From Mesaphorura yosii (lineage: Eukaryota; Arthropoda; Collembola; Poduromorpha; Tullbergiidae), in assembly GCA_009869945.1 (NCBI GenBank), contig WIXG01000272.1:1-64000 (forward strand): 64,000 nt of DNA, given 5' to 3'. How positions within the stretch are numbered: the first letter of the stretch is position 1; each line of letters starts with the position of its first letter. Shown one piece after another: positions 32,805-47,800 of the stretch. Both the position numbers and the translations under genes were made by a program. The notes beneath the pieces are model-generated. The model was given only the letters and a program-made list of their open reading frames with translations, searched no databases and was not told the origin of the DNA.

Positions 32805-35800
32805 GGACGCAGTTGGTCGGTAAGCAGGTTCATGATTAACTCGTCCTTGTCTTGTTAATACGCAACCAGTAACCCATAACTCCTTCGCCGTTCTCCCTGC
32901 ACTTGCGTACGCATACGAGAAAAGGCCCAAAGGGTCTAGTCTTCAGACTCGGGACTGCAACGAATTGTTCCCACGTTGAGTTTAATTTCCACTACAAAAT
33001 TCAGCTACCATAACCATGGTCGTAACCGTGCTGCTGCTGCCGCTGCGAGGGGAAGTCGCTCTTAACCATTTTGACACTTCTGACTTGTTCTCCCGTTCCG
33101 GCGTCGTTGCAATGGTCGTATAATATAATTTTGATGGACATTTATTCATTTTACAATTACAAGAACAACAAACGCGAAGCGTCGACCATCGACCGTCTTT
33201 CTCATGGCTTGGCGTATATTTATTTACGTATGAATACCAAGTGCGCAAGATGTAAATAAGAGGGCCAAGCTGGTCTTTGCATTGCATTGCAGCGTAAGCA
33301 ACAATAGAATGAAATAGCACGGCAACGGCCGAAACAATAGAACCTCATTTTTTAACATCTCCTCAAGTATCAGTGTATTAAATGTATTAAAAGGGAAATA
33401 AGCAGTGCAGGTGCATTGCTGCGCTGCAAAGAAAAAATTCAAATGAGATTCTCAAGTTGATGAATCTTCCTTTTGTTGTGGCTGCCACGCTATTTTGAGA
33501 TGAGACGCGTCGAGTCGAGAGGTTTGAGGCTTCGCTGGACGGACGGAGAACGCAGAGTGGCGGAAGGATGCTACGCGTATTCCAGCATTGTGCTTTGTTT
33601 CGCCTTTCGCGTCTGTGAGCGAGCGATGAGCGAATACGATACGGATTTTTGTCTCGTCATGCAATCATTGCCCTTGCCGTCGTATCGATGTTCGATGATC
33701 GTTGATGAAGCCGATGCCGAAACCCACAGGCACTCGGACTCAAAATCCTCATCAACAAATCTCAATTGATAAATTAACGATTCATCGAATTCGAACAGAG
33801 AGTCAAGAAATTGCATGCGGATGCGAATGAGAAATGGCCAAGCGAAGTGAACCATTTCATGGCACGCCATGCCACTCAAAGTGCATCACGACCTTCACCA
33901 CACCACAGATTGTGCTTCGCTTTTGCTGTTGCGGATGGACTGACCACAAAATGCACAATGCAAAACTCATTGTGCCAGAAATGTGTCACTTCAATCATGC
34001 ACCGCGTTTTCGCGAACCACAATAAAAATCATTGACCCATTGACCTCCACTTTGCGCTGAGCGGTCAATTTGCGAGTTGTGATTTGCTCTTTTGCTCATT
34101 TGAGCATTTGCAATTTACAGCCGCCAGTTCGTGCTCTGATCTTTGAACTAGAAATCTCGTTCATTGCTCGTGTCCGTGTCGTTGCAATTTTGTTGCGACC
34201 GGGCATAGCCAAAAAACTGTGAATTCGTAAATACACCGTAAATTGCGCATGAATTTCGCCCTTTACGAGCGAAGCGTCGTTGAAGCCAGAAAATTACTTA
34301 ATTGCGGACAGAGAGGGAAGACGGCCAGAATTTTATATTTCCACTTTTTCTGTTTCGCTTTCCCATAAAATGAGTCTAAATTACTCATTGTTGCACTGAT
34401 TTACGTATTGCCTGTCCGCCAGCTATTAATTCAGCGCCACGGCTGTGCCGTTGTCGTGGGTTGGACGGTTCGGTTATTTTTCAAACGGAATTTCACACCT
34501 TTTTAAAGTCTGGCCAGCCAGACCAAATGTTGCCATTGCCATTGCCATACGCGCCTTGTGCTGTTGTTGTGTTCAGTGCATTTAGTGCGTTTTTGCAGTC
34601 ATTATTAATTTGAATGGCCTTTGCCCGTGCTCCAGTCTTTGTTTTCAAGATTATGGAAACGACCGGAGCGGTCCGTCATACCTTAATTACATGGGGGAAT
34701 TTGTAGTAGTGGCCAAAAATACGCTACGCGAAGCTGCAGCATTAATAGAAACCCTTCGATTTTGCTTTTGCCTCTTGCGTTGCTGCTGCACTTGAAAATC
34801 TTGTCGAACTCGACTAAAAGTCACGTACGCAGTTTTAATGACGAAAAATGCGTCGCTTAAGCGTAGCCGTAGCGTACGATTTTGTGCAGGGGTGCGTCGT
34901 GAATCATTCCTCTGCAGCCTGCATGCATGCAGTTATAAGAATCCAGAGCGAATGCTTAAATTAAAAGCGCTGCACTATAATAATGATTCATGATGGGACG
35001 ACGAGTACGCGAACGAGAAGGAGAACAATTGAACACTTTTAATTTACAACAATGAAACGCAATCCAGAGCATCGCAGACCAACTCGAAGACTGCAGCCCC
35101 TCTTGTCATTATTTCTTGGCCCAATCCTCATAATTTCAGTGTAGAGCATTTATTTATAAAAATTGGTTTTTTATAAGTTTCCTTCCAAATTGGCCCGGCC
35201 TCACCATTGCCATTGCCTGCACGCAATCCTTCGTCCTCCCCGATCTTATTATTATAGTTTTCCAAAGTTCGATTCATTACTGCACTGCTATTTGAGACAA
35301 TTGCTGCAAAATGCAATTCATGGCTTTGCATTTCATGTTCACGCGTGGTCATTTCACCTGCCCTCTCTACTCTGCCCTAATAAGAATTTCGTGTCGTCTG
35401 TCCAAATTTAGCAATTACATGCTGCAAGGTGCGTGCGTGCCGGGCGACGAGCGATTTTTGTCTTGTCTCGCATCCGCACTGCATTGCATTGCCTCATCAC
35501 TCAGAATAATTGACACTCACTTTCGTCTTCGCGTTCATGTTCGCAAGATGACCAACGTCTCGCCTAAAACAAAAGACAGACGATTCTCGTTAGACTCGAC
35601 TCGGCGTCTGATTAGGCAAATTGCAATTGTGCATTTCCAGGCTGTTTTATGGCCTCGATGTCGAAATTCAGCTTAAAATTGGTACTCCGCTCATTTCGCT
35701 CTCGTTTCTCATTTTTTTATGCGCCCAGACTGCCCGTTTATTGATATTTCAATGTTTCACGGTCCATTTTGCAGCTGGAAGCTCGCAGCTCGGCCGGACG

Positions 35801-36214
35801 GGCAGGAGCCCAGAAGCCCACATTCGATCAGAAGTCAAGCCCACATTCAATCACGTACTCTCGTACTCGCACTCATGCACGTATTCATGCATGCTTGTAC
35901 GCATTGTTATTATTTTATTGGAGATTCTTTTTAATAATAATGCAGAATAATATTGCGTAATAACATACCACGTTGCAATGCAGCTTCAGATTCATCTCTG
36001 ACAGAATCCAGTCTCAAACGAGCACAATGCACAAGTCGAGAAGAAGTCGACTGACCGGCTTTTTTGCTCTGCCCTGCCAGCTTCTTCATTTCTTCTGCTT
36101 GATTGGGATTCACAATTTAATAACATCTCTGGCCTCCTCGTTCTCATCTTGTCTGCAGCATATTTGCATTATACTTTGTATTCATATTCATTTGCTTTCC
36201 AGTCTCACTCAGAC

Positions 36215-36232
36215 GAGGATGAGGATGAGGAT
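36215..36232. repeat. (GAGGAT)3 tandem repeat
   Basis: Three exact GAGGAT units followed by GAG. Confidence 0.85.
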
Positions 36233-39200
36233 GAGTCTCAGATTCATATTAGCTTTATCAACAATGCTGCGTCCTCGTCCGCGTCCGTGAAATAATAAAT
36301 ACAATACAAGGAGTCCGAACAGCAGCGCAAGTTGCCTTTCGCCCCAAGCTTCAATGCGTCGGGATAAGAAAGTGGGTGGAAATCATCTCGGGGAAAGAAA
36401 GATGCACAGCGCAGCGCAAGCAATACGCAAGAAAGAAAGAAAAATGATGATTATTATTTGAATTGAATTCAATACATTGTTGTCGAGGCTCAACGCTCAA
36501 GTATTCGAATTGTTGCTCCTGCTGTACGACGTACAATGAACCCCTCGACTTGACTTTTGCTTGCTGCTTTAAAGCTGTTCCCCGTTCTGATGCGTTCCCG
36601 TACATGGAAACTTGACAAACTGCTTTTGAGCCTCACATCTCGCATGTTTTGGCTTTGGCTCTCGAGTCTCGATGAACTCTGCTTGCTGTGTGCGTACGAT
36701 ACGCGAAACGTGAGTCTCAGGCAGGCCAGTCAGTCAGTCGTGTTCAAGCTCTGTTCGAAGCCAGGTGTGTGCTTTCCCGTATCTCGGATCTGTCATTGCG
36801 TGTACGCGTACACATACGAGAATTTTGTGTGCCAGCAACCAGAAAAGCAGCAAGGGGAAAGTTGAATCGTGTAACGTGTAACTTTGCATCGTGCTAGCTT
36901 ATCATTGTATTGTAATCCAGTGCTTCGTGTAATTCCAACGGTCGTCACCGGACTCCCATTCACACCGGACCGGATTCGGTTTGTTTACAATTACGAAGGG
37001 TTGAGCAGCCTGGAACAGAAAGCAGCAACGACAGGAATCCAATATCCAGTTTTTTATTCATCAACGATCAAATCAGCCGGCAAGGGCCAGCAAGCAGCAA
37101 AAGCCGGCTTTCGCTCAGTGCAGTTGCAGTGTTGCAAGCAAGCAGATGACAGACGGACAGCGACACTGACCAACGTGCACTTGGACGTCACACGTCTTAG
37201 TCTGAGTGGCTCAGGCTGTGGTGGACCGTGAACTCTTAAATTAACCCATTTCCTATGAGAAAAGTCGTGAATCTGCAACCACACCGCACCGCACACACTC
37301 GTGAAACATTGGAATTGAAGTGTTTGTGTTTGCAAAAGAAATCCAACCGCGAACTCCAACTCCAAGGAGATCCCAGAAACAACAATCGGCTCAATTGAGA
37401 CATTTCTGTGCCTGTGCCATTTCACGTGGAGTGTCGTACTGTGAGTGAGAAAATCCACGTAACGTACCGTCATTCATTCAGTCACCGTCACCGAGTTGTG
37501 GCTTACATTTGCATTTCATTGTTGATGTGCACGGGAGCAGCACGAACGGCTAAACGCTAAAGCTAAAGCTAAACTGTTCGTTTGTTGACAATTCCCATTG
37601 ACGGGCTTGCCTACCGCGACGCCAAGCCAATGACTTAATTACGGTGTTAATTGCAAGACCATCATTACTGTTAAATTACGAGTACGAGCAAGCGAGCGAC
37701 AATTAGCGAACGGAGAACAATGTGAAAGGGCTTGTATTTGCATTTTGCAATTGCATTTGTTGTGAAATTGTGTCCTTTAGTTGGCTGGCAGGCAGACTGA
37801 CAATCGACGAGACAAGCCAACAATAGCCGTCCCGGCAATGAGTTATTAATTGATTGACATCAAAACTCAACTCGGCTCGACTCCGCTTTGCAGCGTTTGA
37901 CTTGTGTTTTGTAAATTTGGTGAGCGCAACGCAACGTAAACGTACCAGAAATCAATTAGCGACGTGAATCGACAGTGCATTAGACATTAAGCACTAAATG
38001 GGACGACAGAATCAAGAATTACAATCACAATAGAGCAATAGACACATAGAAATAGCAATAAAGGTAAGTACTCCATTGTATTTTGTATCTCTGTCGTCTC
38101 GCAGATAAAAATATGACAGCGACAACCACAGAGAGCCCAGCCACAGCCAAAGACAGCAGTCAACTTTAATGCACTTGACTCGGCTCTCCATTTGTTTAGG
38201 AAGCACTTACCTTTTACATTACATTACCATTTACCAACTTTTTTCATTTCCAACTACGCCATTGCCTGCCAACGCCAGCTCTAAAGTTTTTGTTTTTGTG
38301 TGCCCGTCGTTTGTTGTTTACATTTCGTAAACTCTAAATGAAAAATATTGTGCGGGGCACTCGCTCGCAGGTAATTTGATCTAAAAGCCAAGTTTTGGGG
38401 ACTGCGGCCTTCGTGGCATCGTAGCTTGGCTGTGGCAGCAATTTAAAAAATTGGAGGACGATTGATAAGCCTGCCAGCACTGAGCGATGACGCCTGATGC
38501 ATTAGGATTTTATTGCCATAGCTGACTAACGAAGACGAGGACGAAGAGCAGGTGGACTGGACAGGCTTGGTTTCTGTCTTGGCACGGCGACATGTTCAAA
38601 TTGCACTGGAAAGGTTTAGCTAAACATTGCAGGTGGAACGTCCGACTCGACGCGTAAAATAAATGTAAATTAGGGCCTTGCGCGTAAATATAGACAGAAT
38701 ACCTGGAATTACGACTTCCGAGCCGGTATAGGAATTTTGGGTTGAAAAGGTGCGAAGAGAGAATGGGAAGGTGAAGGTACTTGAAACCCATTTTGTAATG
38801 CGTGGCCGGCCCCGGCCGGGTGCAGGAGGAATTATTTATGAAACATGATTGTTGGTGCTTGCGACGGATTTGTAATGTATTGTATTCGGTCGACGCGGCT
38901 TAAGGAGGTCAAGCAGCAATTTCTTTACAGCAGCAAACAATTCGTCCCTTCATTTATTGTCATTGTCCATCCAAGTGATGTGCGCTTTAAGCTCCAAGCT
39001 TGACCCTAGACAAGCCGTGTAGTTCGGAATTGAAATCCGTTATCCGTGCAACTTACGACGACAACAAAAATAGCCAACTTGGAATTGGAACTCGAGTACT
39101 ACTTTTCAAGCAACAAGAAGCCCAAACGCTTAAAATCCCATTTACTCACCTGAATGCGACAATTTCTTTGAACCCCGACTATTTTTGTACGTATTTTTGA

Positions 39201-39750
39201 CTGTTGGACAAATGCACGATTGACAAGACGACAACGACAAAAATCTTTACAGCACGCCTTGCATTGCCTTGGAAGTTGCAAAGTGGATGAATTGCATTTA
39301 TTCAGCATTCACTCGTAATCGTAATGACTTTCTTTCTTTCTTTGACTGCTGCTACTGCTGTTTGGGGTTCAATAGTAAATAAATTGGTTTGGCATGAGTG
39401 TGCAAAAATCTGCGCTGGGCCACGCCGAACCTTAATCTTGAGTCATCTCCTCAGAAAGCACAGCGATGCACATGTTTTTGGGTCTTGGAGGCTTGGATTC
39501 TGAGGTTGGTAGCGAATTATGGCCGGTTCACATGAAACGGGAAGCAATTCAAGTCATATTTAATAATTTCATAACTCTGAACACGGTTCAATGTACACGG
39601 CTTCGTACATATTTTATTGCTGGGCGGGCGGAACTTCGTTTCTGCTCGTACAAGTGCAAGTGGAGTAAATTGTAATTATATTTACAAAAGAAATCACACA
39701 CAATAAACTCAAACTCGCGTCTCGCAAAATGAATGGACGTACAAATTAAC

Positions 39751-39762
39751 GACGACGACGAC
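39751..39762. repeat. (GAC)4 microsatellite
   Basis: Four exact GAC units. Confidence 0.7.
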
Positions 39763-41813
39763 GGAACTGTGAGAACCATTTCTCAATGAGAATCAGAGTT
39801 TTGCCTTGCCGTACGTGAAACGTTCGTGGCGTGGCTGTCATTTTTTACTTTTGCCGTTGTCGTGCTCAAGTGTCATTTTCTCTCTCGAGTCTTGACTCAA
39901 CTCGAGACTCGAAACTCGCAGTTTTTGGATCCATTTTTTGCGTCAGCGTTCGCGTCTGTCGTGGCTCTGACTCGACTCGACTTGACTCTGACTGACTTCA
40001 TCATCGTCGTGAAGCACATCAGATGTTTCTGACTTTTCCATTCGTTTTTTCGCTTCTCGTTTCCTGTACCCAATTCACTTACGCTCACGTTCGCGTGTTA
40101 CGCGTTACGTTACGGTAGTTTTTAGTTTCGGGAGGGCGATAGCAATTTGTAAGAGATCAAGATGTCATTTGATGAAAGATGAGAACGCGATCTCTAGACA
40201 AGAGACAAGAGACGAAATTGAAGCGTAGAATTCACTTTTCTTATGTAACAATAGCGGGGAAAGATTTTGAGAACTTGGCCAATTCTACGACGTGATCATT
40301 GCCTTGGCCAGCGTTGCTTGGCGTGGCGTGTCTCGCATCTCGCATGTGCACGGCTTATCTGCTGTCTTAATCAGCTGGTTGCATAATTCCTTGACCACTT
40401 GACTCAGGCTGCGGCTCACAAGAAGCCGGCCGGGCTCATAACTCTGAATTATTGTTATTGTCTTACACGCACTGCGCTGCATTTTTATCATTTGGTCATC
40501 TTCGCATGCATTCACCATTTACTGCCACATTCACGTGGGATTCACATCGTTAAGATTGGCATCCGCGTTGCCGTTGCACTGTGTTTCTTCTGAACAAGAA
40601 TCGTGAGTCATTTGCCGGTCGAGGCAGCACAATTGCAGCGTGAGCGTTAATCAGCCCAATTCATCTCCTCGCACCTGTTTCGTCTTCGTCTTCCCCGGCC
40701 ACTTACGCACAATTTCACTTTTTTAGGCTCAAAACACTACTCGAATATTCGAAATTTATGCTCGCACATTTTCACACGGTACAAAACTGGCAACGGCAGG
40801 CAACTGGCAATCGGATAATCGCTTGTTATTGTTGATTGTTGTTTCTCGGTCCTTAATCTTAATCTCGAGTTGGTTTTCGTAACAAGCGAATGCTAGCATT
40901 GCCTTGCCATTGCGGGCACTCGGACGCGGCACAGGAAAATAATAAAGCGGGCTGGGCCATCGCCATCGCCTCCGCACGACATTTTCGAATCGTATTTCCA
41001 ATTGCAATAAACATGCAACTCAAATTACGTGCCGGAATATTTTTAGCACTGCGCGCGATTCAGATTCAGTAGCCAAGCCCAAGCCCTTTTATTAAGCCAT
41101 ACTTGGCCGACCGGTCAAGACGTATGATTATTTTTATTGCCATTGTGTGCCGCGTAAGGAATTTCTTCCAAAAATGAGAGTGACAAGCTTAAAGACGGCG
41201 ACGGCAACGTGAAATGCGTCTTCTTGTTTTGCACAACACCAAGCCAAGCCATCGTGCTTTTGTGCTTGTGCTCTTGCTGTATCATCTATCACGTATCCGC
41301 CTAATAATGGCAAATGGCGACTTCAAATTATGGCGATTCAGCAAACAAAGCCGAGCCGAGCCAAATGCTCAGCCTACGGGAACCTGCGAACTGCGATTGC
41401 AATGCGAAAAATGGAAAGAAAGTGACAAACGACGGTAGTGGGAGGCAATAATATTGAGGAAATAGTAGAAACCAGCATAATGCATAAACTCACATATTAT
41501 GAAGTTGTGCGAAATCTTAATCGTAATACATGGAAATGGAAATTGACGAGGGTACGTCTCGACAGTCTCGAGGCAGTACATTTGAGTTTTGAGATTTCCC
41601 ATTGATTAGCTCACTTTCGCCGTATATGACGCCGTTGCGTCACGATGCAATTCATATTTTATGACCATAATTTTATGTATTCGTTCGTGTACACATACGC
41701 ATAAATTCTATATTATTGGAAACTGAGACGGCGGCTGCTGAAACGAATTGGAGATTGATTAATCCATTTCCAGTGTCATTACAGTCGTACACAATTTGTT
41801 TTGCTTTCGACGC

Positions 41814-41848
41814 GTCGCCGGTGTTCGTGTTTTGATAACACCGGCGAC
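41814..41848. repeat. Perfect 12-bp hairpin with 11-nt loop
   Basis: GTCGCCGGTGTT at 41814-41825 is the exact reverse complement of AACACCGGCGAC at 41837-41848. The stem is GC-rich and the loop is CGTGTTTTGAT. It could be a transposon end, a structured RNA stem, or chance; no flanking duplication was seen. Confidence 0.85.
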
Positions 41849-44800
41849 TCGAATTCGGGTCGCTCCAGGCCAGGACCGGATTTCTCCCCTTCGGTGTTCT
41901 GTGCGTCGGTTATTTAATAACACGCCGAGGCCGGACGCGGACCATAAAATCAAAACATCCGAGTACACGCGTACAAGAGAACAAGAGTACATGTGTTCAT
42001 GTGTCATCAGATTTAATATGGCAATAATAAAAGTAATCGGCGAATATTGCTTGAGCTGTAGCTCCCCTCCTCCAATATTCCAAAGCACTGCAAGTACTGT
42101 ATTGCCCTGCCGTGCACTTCTTGCACTGGATTCCCTGCAGGACAGGATTAATGCGTGTAATTACAAGATGGTAATTTGGTAATTGTAGCCACACTAATTC
42201 GATTTCCTTTCCTTGAATGAATCGTCTCGCCTGCTTTTTCGTCTCCGGAAGCTGGGTTTTGTATTTCTTCTGGTAACAAGTGCCAGGCTGCTGTTTCGGC
42301 TCGCTTATTAGGCATTAATGGTCACATTAGCGTGTTGATGGTGGTCGTCAATGACCATTGCTATTGTCCTGCGCCCTCAAGCCCGCAGTGGTCATTCCAT
42401 TCGCCATCACCGCGTGGTGTAAGTACAAGTCTCAAATATCACGACATGACGACAAATCACCGGCCCATGCCGATCGCCGATGATATTGACACTTTTAGTA
42501 GGGAAGCTGCAGGAGCAGGAGCATTTCATTACTTACCAAAGACCGACCCACCAAGACTACCAAATTTTAATACACGTAATGGATCTTCGCGTAGAGTGTA
42601 GAAGGACAAGTGCACAGTGCGCCGGTGGCTTGGCCGTCGGCTGCGGCGCACATGTGGACAGATTTCCTGTATCGTAATAAAAGGAAAGAGCGACGTAATG
42701 TAATTTTATCATCAAAAATCGTCGTAGTTCTCCAAGGCATTTGCAATGAGACCACAAACCAGACCAAAACATCAAAGCCAACGCAGAAAACCCACGACGC
42801 TATAAATAAATATAAAATATCCACGACCCAACCGACCAAGATGAAGACGCGCGGCGCATCACGCAAGAGGGGAGAACAGATTTATGTGTGATACAAGTGC
42901 AATGCAGTGCAGCAAAGGAAGATGCGATGCGATGCATTAAATGCGATTGCATTTTATTTTATGGTATAAATCTTGTAAAAAGACAAAAACCTTAAGGACA
43001 GGGACGAGACGGCGAAGGTAAACGCAAAGGGCAGGGGAGCTTGAAACTTGTCTCTGGCATCAAAACTTCATTTTATGCCGGCTCGGCAGTGCACAAGTGC
43101 AGTGCTGTGCAGTGCCTCTCATTTATGTTTTATGACGTACGTGCCTCATGAATCATCATCATCTCTCATTTCATCTTTCAAGGAGTAGCAGCCCAGCTCC
43201 TGCCGCATTGCACTTCTGTCCATCATGTCCATCCCAATTAACAAGCCCGTATTTTTAATATTAATATTAAATTCGGTACTCGGCCAGTGCACCGCACCGG
43301 GCAAGACAAGACAGGTGTTGTTCGGCTCCGACCTCAGTACGCGTACGCACTTGTTACATGCACTAATGAGGATTTTGGGTACTGAACAGGAAAATTTTAT
43401 TTCTACCTGCGCCTGGACGGTAATGAACCCGATTCCACTGCCACATGAGAATTTAACCGACAAACAGTCAGACAGGTCGTAAAAAATTCTGGAATATTAT
43501 TAGCCCTATCTCATTAAGGCTTAGCTTGACTGGGTTTACCAAGCTGCTAATTTGAGAATGCGAGTGAGTTCCGAGTATTTTGACCTGAATAAAGCCCGTA
43601 GTCGTACCTGTGCCATGTGTTAATAAAAAATTCCTGAGAACGCGAACAGAACCGAGAACCCAAAAAATGATTGACATATTTTCCTGTAAAGTAAAGCCTT
43701 GCCTTGGCTTGGCGTGGCATTCATGTATTTTTAGGCCCAGTTCCTATTTCAAGTGGCTGAAATTTTAATACCAAATTTTTATGTTTATGGCGGGCCCTAC
43801 TCGTATGCTTTTGCTTTTTCTTGGCTCATAGCGAGCCAGTGCCTGAATTATGTGCCTTGTTATAATGGTAATAATCAGGAGCCATAAAAAATATTCAGAA
43901 ACTGGTTGTTTTGGGCCTGCCAGAAAAATCCAATTATGTGAGAACGATTCGGTTGCCTTGTTGCGTTTGTGTTGCCTTCCTGCTGTAGCGCAACGAGAAC
44001 AGCAAGCAGTTTTATTTTATGCTTGTCTGATATGAAATTATGACAAGATTCCTGTGTTTGATACGGGCTTAAGTTGGTACACGTACATAATTATGGCATG
44101 GCCAGGCAGTTGAGGTGCGTGCGAGTACATTCGCATTTGTAGTTCGTGAGTACTTCAAACGCAACGCAAAGCGTATCGGGCCATTTAAGCACTAAATTTA
44201 ATAAAAAGCCATTTCCATGCAGTAAAATCCTTGCACGGAGTCAATTTTATTGTTGCGAGAAAGATAATCCAGAAAAATGGATTCCGGGCCATAATCCTTT
44301 CCTCTGCACGAAGGAGACAGTGCATTATTACCTGGAAAACTTATAATTGGATTACAAGTACCTGGAAACTGGGACTGCGGCTGGAATGGAAAAGAAAAGA
44401 AGCCTGGCTTGGCTTGGCTTGGATCGGATTTGTCTCTTCTCTCATCCTTTTGTATTCCTGTCTCCCATTTCCTCTTTCCTGGCTGCCTGCACCGCACCGA
44501 AATCTTGAGTTATTGACGAAAATCCTTACAGACAATGCTAGGCTCGGCTCACTTCGGTATTTGGCTGGCCTGGCCAATATTCTAAAATGTAAGCACATAA
44601 ATCATGAATGTTCACAATAAATTCGGCCCGTATTTTATGGTTGATTCGCTTCAGTTCGCCTGCTCGCGATACAAGATAAAATGTGTCACTTCTGCATTGT
44701 ATTGCATATTGCGTAAAATACGAACACGAACACGAATACGCGGTACTAAAATTAAACTAATCATTATTATTGCCTTGCGATTTTTATTTGTACTCCAGCG

Positions 44801-47800
44801 CCAAGCGAGGGTTTCGATTCATTTAGATTTAGTTATGGGTCATTTAAGCAAGCGAACGCGAGCAAACGCAAACGCAGCAGCAACAAAATCGAATCAGACG
44901 CAGCAGATTTCGATTTACATGTGAATGACTTTTTTATTCGAGACAAATCCAAATGCCATTATTTTTATTTGCTGTGCTGTGCCGTGCTGTACTTTCGCTT
45001 TTCTGTGCTTTTGCGTTTGCTACTTCGGCAAATGGCAATGGCAAATGACACGGACACCCAAAAACTGAGGACGAAGGGCTGAACAAGATGATTACAAGAT
45101 CATCATCCGCGTGCCGCATGCAGTGTGCGTCGTGTGCGTGTATTTGCCTCTGCGTATTCCAATTTCAATTCAGCGTACTGGAAAATTGTGGGAATTTATT
45201 ACGACGAGTGCGTACGAAGAGAAAGTAATGTCTCATTTACAATGAAATGGATGGGTCACTTGGGAGATTCGATTTAGGACCGGGCAGCAGAACATCTACC
45301 AGCACCAAACTGATGCACGATGCTTTGGTGAAACGCGAAACGAGAAAATAAACTAAACTAAACTTCTTTTTACCGACACCAACACTTCGAGACACTGCAC
45401 GACTCGCATTTTCCTTTCTCACTTTCATTGCTTGCTCCGTATTTATATTGTGAGCCAGTGTTTTGTATTTTGCACGTACGCGTACGCGGACACAAAACAC
45501 AATCAAGAGCTGATGGTGAACTTTTGGTCCATTTTCACAGCGTGTGGCCAGCTCAATATTTTTCGCACATCGCACATGCACATTCCTTTGCCATTTCGTG
45601 ATCTTGTCGTACAACGCAATGCGTCTTGGCCATGACTCCTGACTTGGCTGACTCGACTCGACTGTACTCCATTGAAAATGCACAACAATACGCCATAACT
45701 TGAAACATGTTGGCTCATCTTCTGACTTGGCCTGGCTTTGACCCTGTCGTAAAGTATAACAATCAGAGTTCATGCCAGCAAGGTACAATTTTAATGGGCG
45801 ACTCGTTTAATTTGTGCGTGTATTGTTGGGCTCCATTTTTGGGACGAAATAATCACAGTTGGTCATAAAAATTAGTATTCTTGAGCTTGATATACGAGCC
45901 ATTGTTGTCTTGTCTTGTCTCATCCTGTACGCTTGCTCTGAACATTGAACACTGCTTCATTACCGACCATTATTAGAGGCTATTTATCATCATTGTTGCT
46001 GTTGTAGTTACCGTTTCTTGTTCACGAGCAAGAGCAACAACATAAAATCAAGAGTAATTTAAAAACGCGTAAAAAGAGTAAAAAGCTTTGGCTGGCGCAG
46101 CTTTTGCGTACGTTCGTTTTGCGTTTTGGGCCATTTTGCACCATTTTCAAGCGTGAGCATAAAAATGTGAGCCTGAATTTGTATCGAGTGGATGTGCCTG
46201 AGTCTTTGAATCGTGACTGAGTGCTTTAGACCTCGGCCACATTATTCATAATTCTTTCTCAGCGCAGCAGCGCTTTGGCTCGTTTTATTCATTCAACCGT
46301 GGCTGAGCGTCGAGGCTGCTTTTACTCTCATTCGCATTTATTGCAAAATAACTCAGCCCCGCTTTTTATGGCCACACGCTCACGAGACGGCGGCTCCGCC
46401 GAGCCAATTTCGTGTATCGGGGACCACGCCACGCCAGGCTATTAAAAGGCTCCAGGTTTCTCTCCAGGCTCGTTCTCTCGCTCACGAACGCGAAGAAAGC
46501 TCACAAGCGTGCGATATTTTGCAAAATGCCAAAGCGGCCAAAGCCAAAGCTAAAGTATTGTACCGGTAAATAAATAATGCATTGCATTGAGACTTGGCTG
46601 AAACAAAACATAAATTTGCTCACAAGTCGCAATACAGCGAGTACGACGGTTTAATGGGCATACATCATCAGCCTGGAGTCCGAGCCTGCCGGGCCTCGCG
46701 TGGTCTGGCTTGGGTGCATTTAATAAAAATTATAGAAATAGCCGTCATGAATATTATAACAGCAACAAAGGCAAGCAGCAGGCAGGCAAACAGTTGACAT
46801 TTACTTAAAGCCACTAAATTATGCTACGACTACGACTCGGTTCAGTTCAGGAAACGTAATAAAACGAACGGGAAAGGAACAAACCCGAACCTAGGCTCAG
46901 GCTGGGTCTCAGTACTCTAATGGAATGAGTTTTTCTGTTCTGGTCTCGATGCTGAATCCCCGAATTGCCGGTCGAATTGGAGGGGAAAAGAAATAAAATG
47001 TCTTCAAGTGACTCAGAGACGCGACTCGATTTGGGTTAAAAGAGTTTGAATCGAGGGAAACTGCCGTCGAGTGCCGTGCCATGTCTTGTCTTTGGCTTTG
47101 ATGCTGATGTACATCGCCCTCACCGCCGCCATCGCCAAATTGAAAAGAATTCCCGTAATGTGATTCTAAATTCGCCGGCCGATACTGCACGACGGCGGCA
47201 CGGAGAGAAAATCGGGAAGATACATCATTTTAAGTGCTGAAAGTGAAATGAAGAAGATTACTTGCTGCATTTGAATGGAGATGAGGCGAGGTTGCTGAAG
47301 CTGAGGTCCATTTACATGCTGAGGCTGGGGAGGAGGGGAAGAAAGGGTTAAATGGATCTGTCCACTGCAGGCAGCCCGCCCGACACTGAATTTATTCCGT
47401 ATTTGCATTTAACGAACCCTCGCGGACGCGGATGGGCAGACGCTTGACTTGGCTTGGCTTAAATTCCGGCAGGCAGGCGAAAGAAATCCAATCCAGGACG
47501 TAAAAAGAAGTAAAAAAGCCCTCGTGTAGCGCCTGGCAGAAGTTATGATCGAAAGGGATTCAAAGATCTCAGAACTTTTCAGTCGTTTTCATTTCTCCCC
47601 TCGACGAATTATGAAAAGGTCAAAGGAAAGATTTTGATTTGGGATGCGGAGATTTTTGTGAATTGGATTTTGTCAGATTCCAGCAACGGCAACAACAACC
47701 CTTTGCATTGTGCCTTGTGCGTCTGGCTTTGACTTTGAGCCTGACTCGAATTTCATCCGAAATTACAATCACGAATTACGACAGATGAAATTACAAAGAA

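Larger units (their letters stand above)
27358..41813. other. Gene desert, left part
   Basis: No supported gene in about 14 kb. It holds an 18-bp perfect palindrome (30871-30888), tandem repeats (32785-32804, 36215-36232, 39751-39762), runs of TTGCA (for example 33277-33291 and 35480-35492), and an isolated good donor AAAG|GTAAGTAC at 38064 that could end a non-coding 5' exon. Confidence 0.5.

Noticed and set aside
45237-45788. 183-codon minus-strand open frame
   Set aside because: No domain or signal; it includes low-information stretches encoded by CGTACGCGTACGC repeats.
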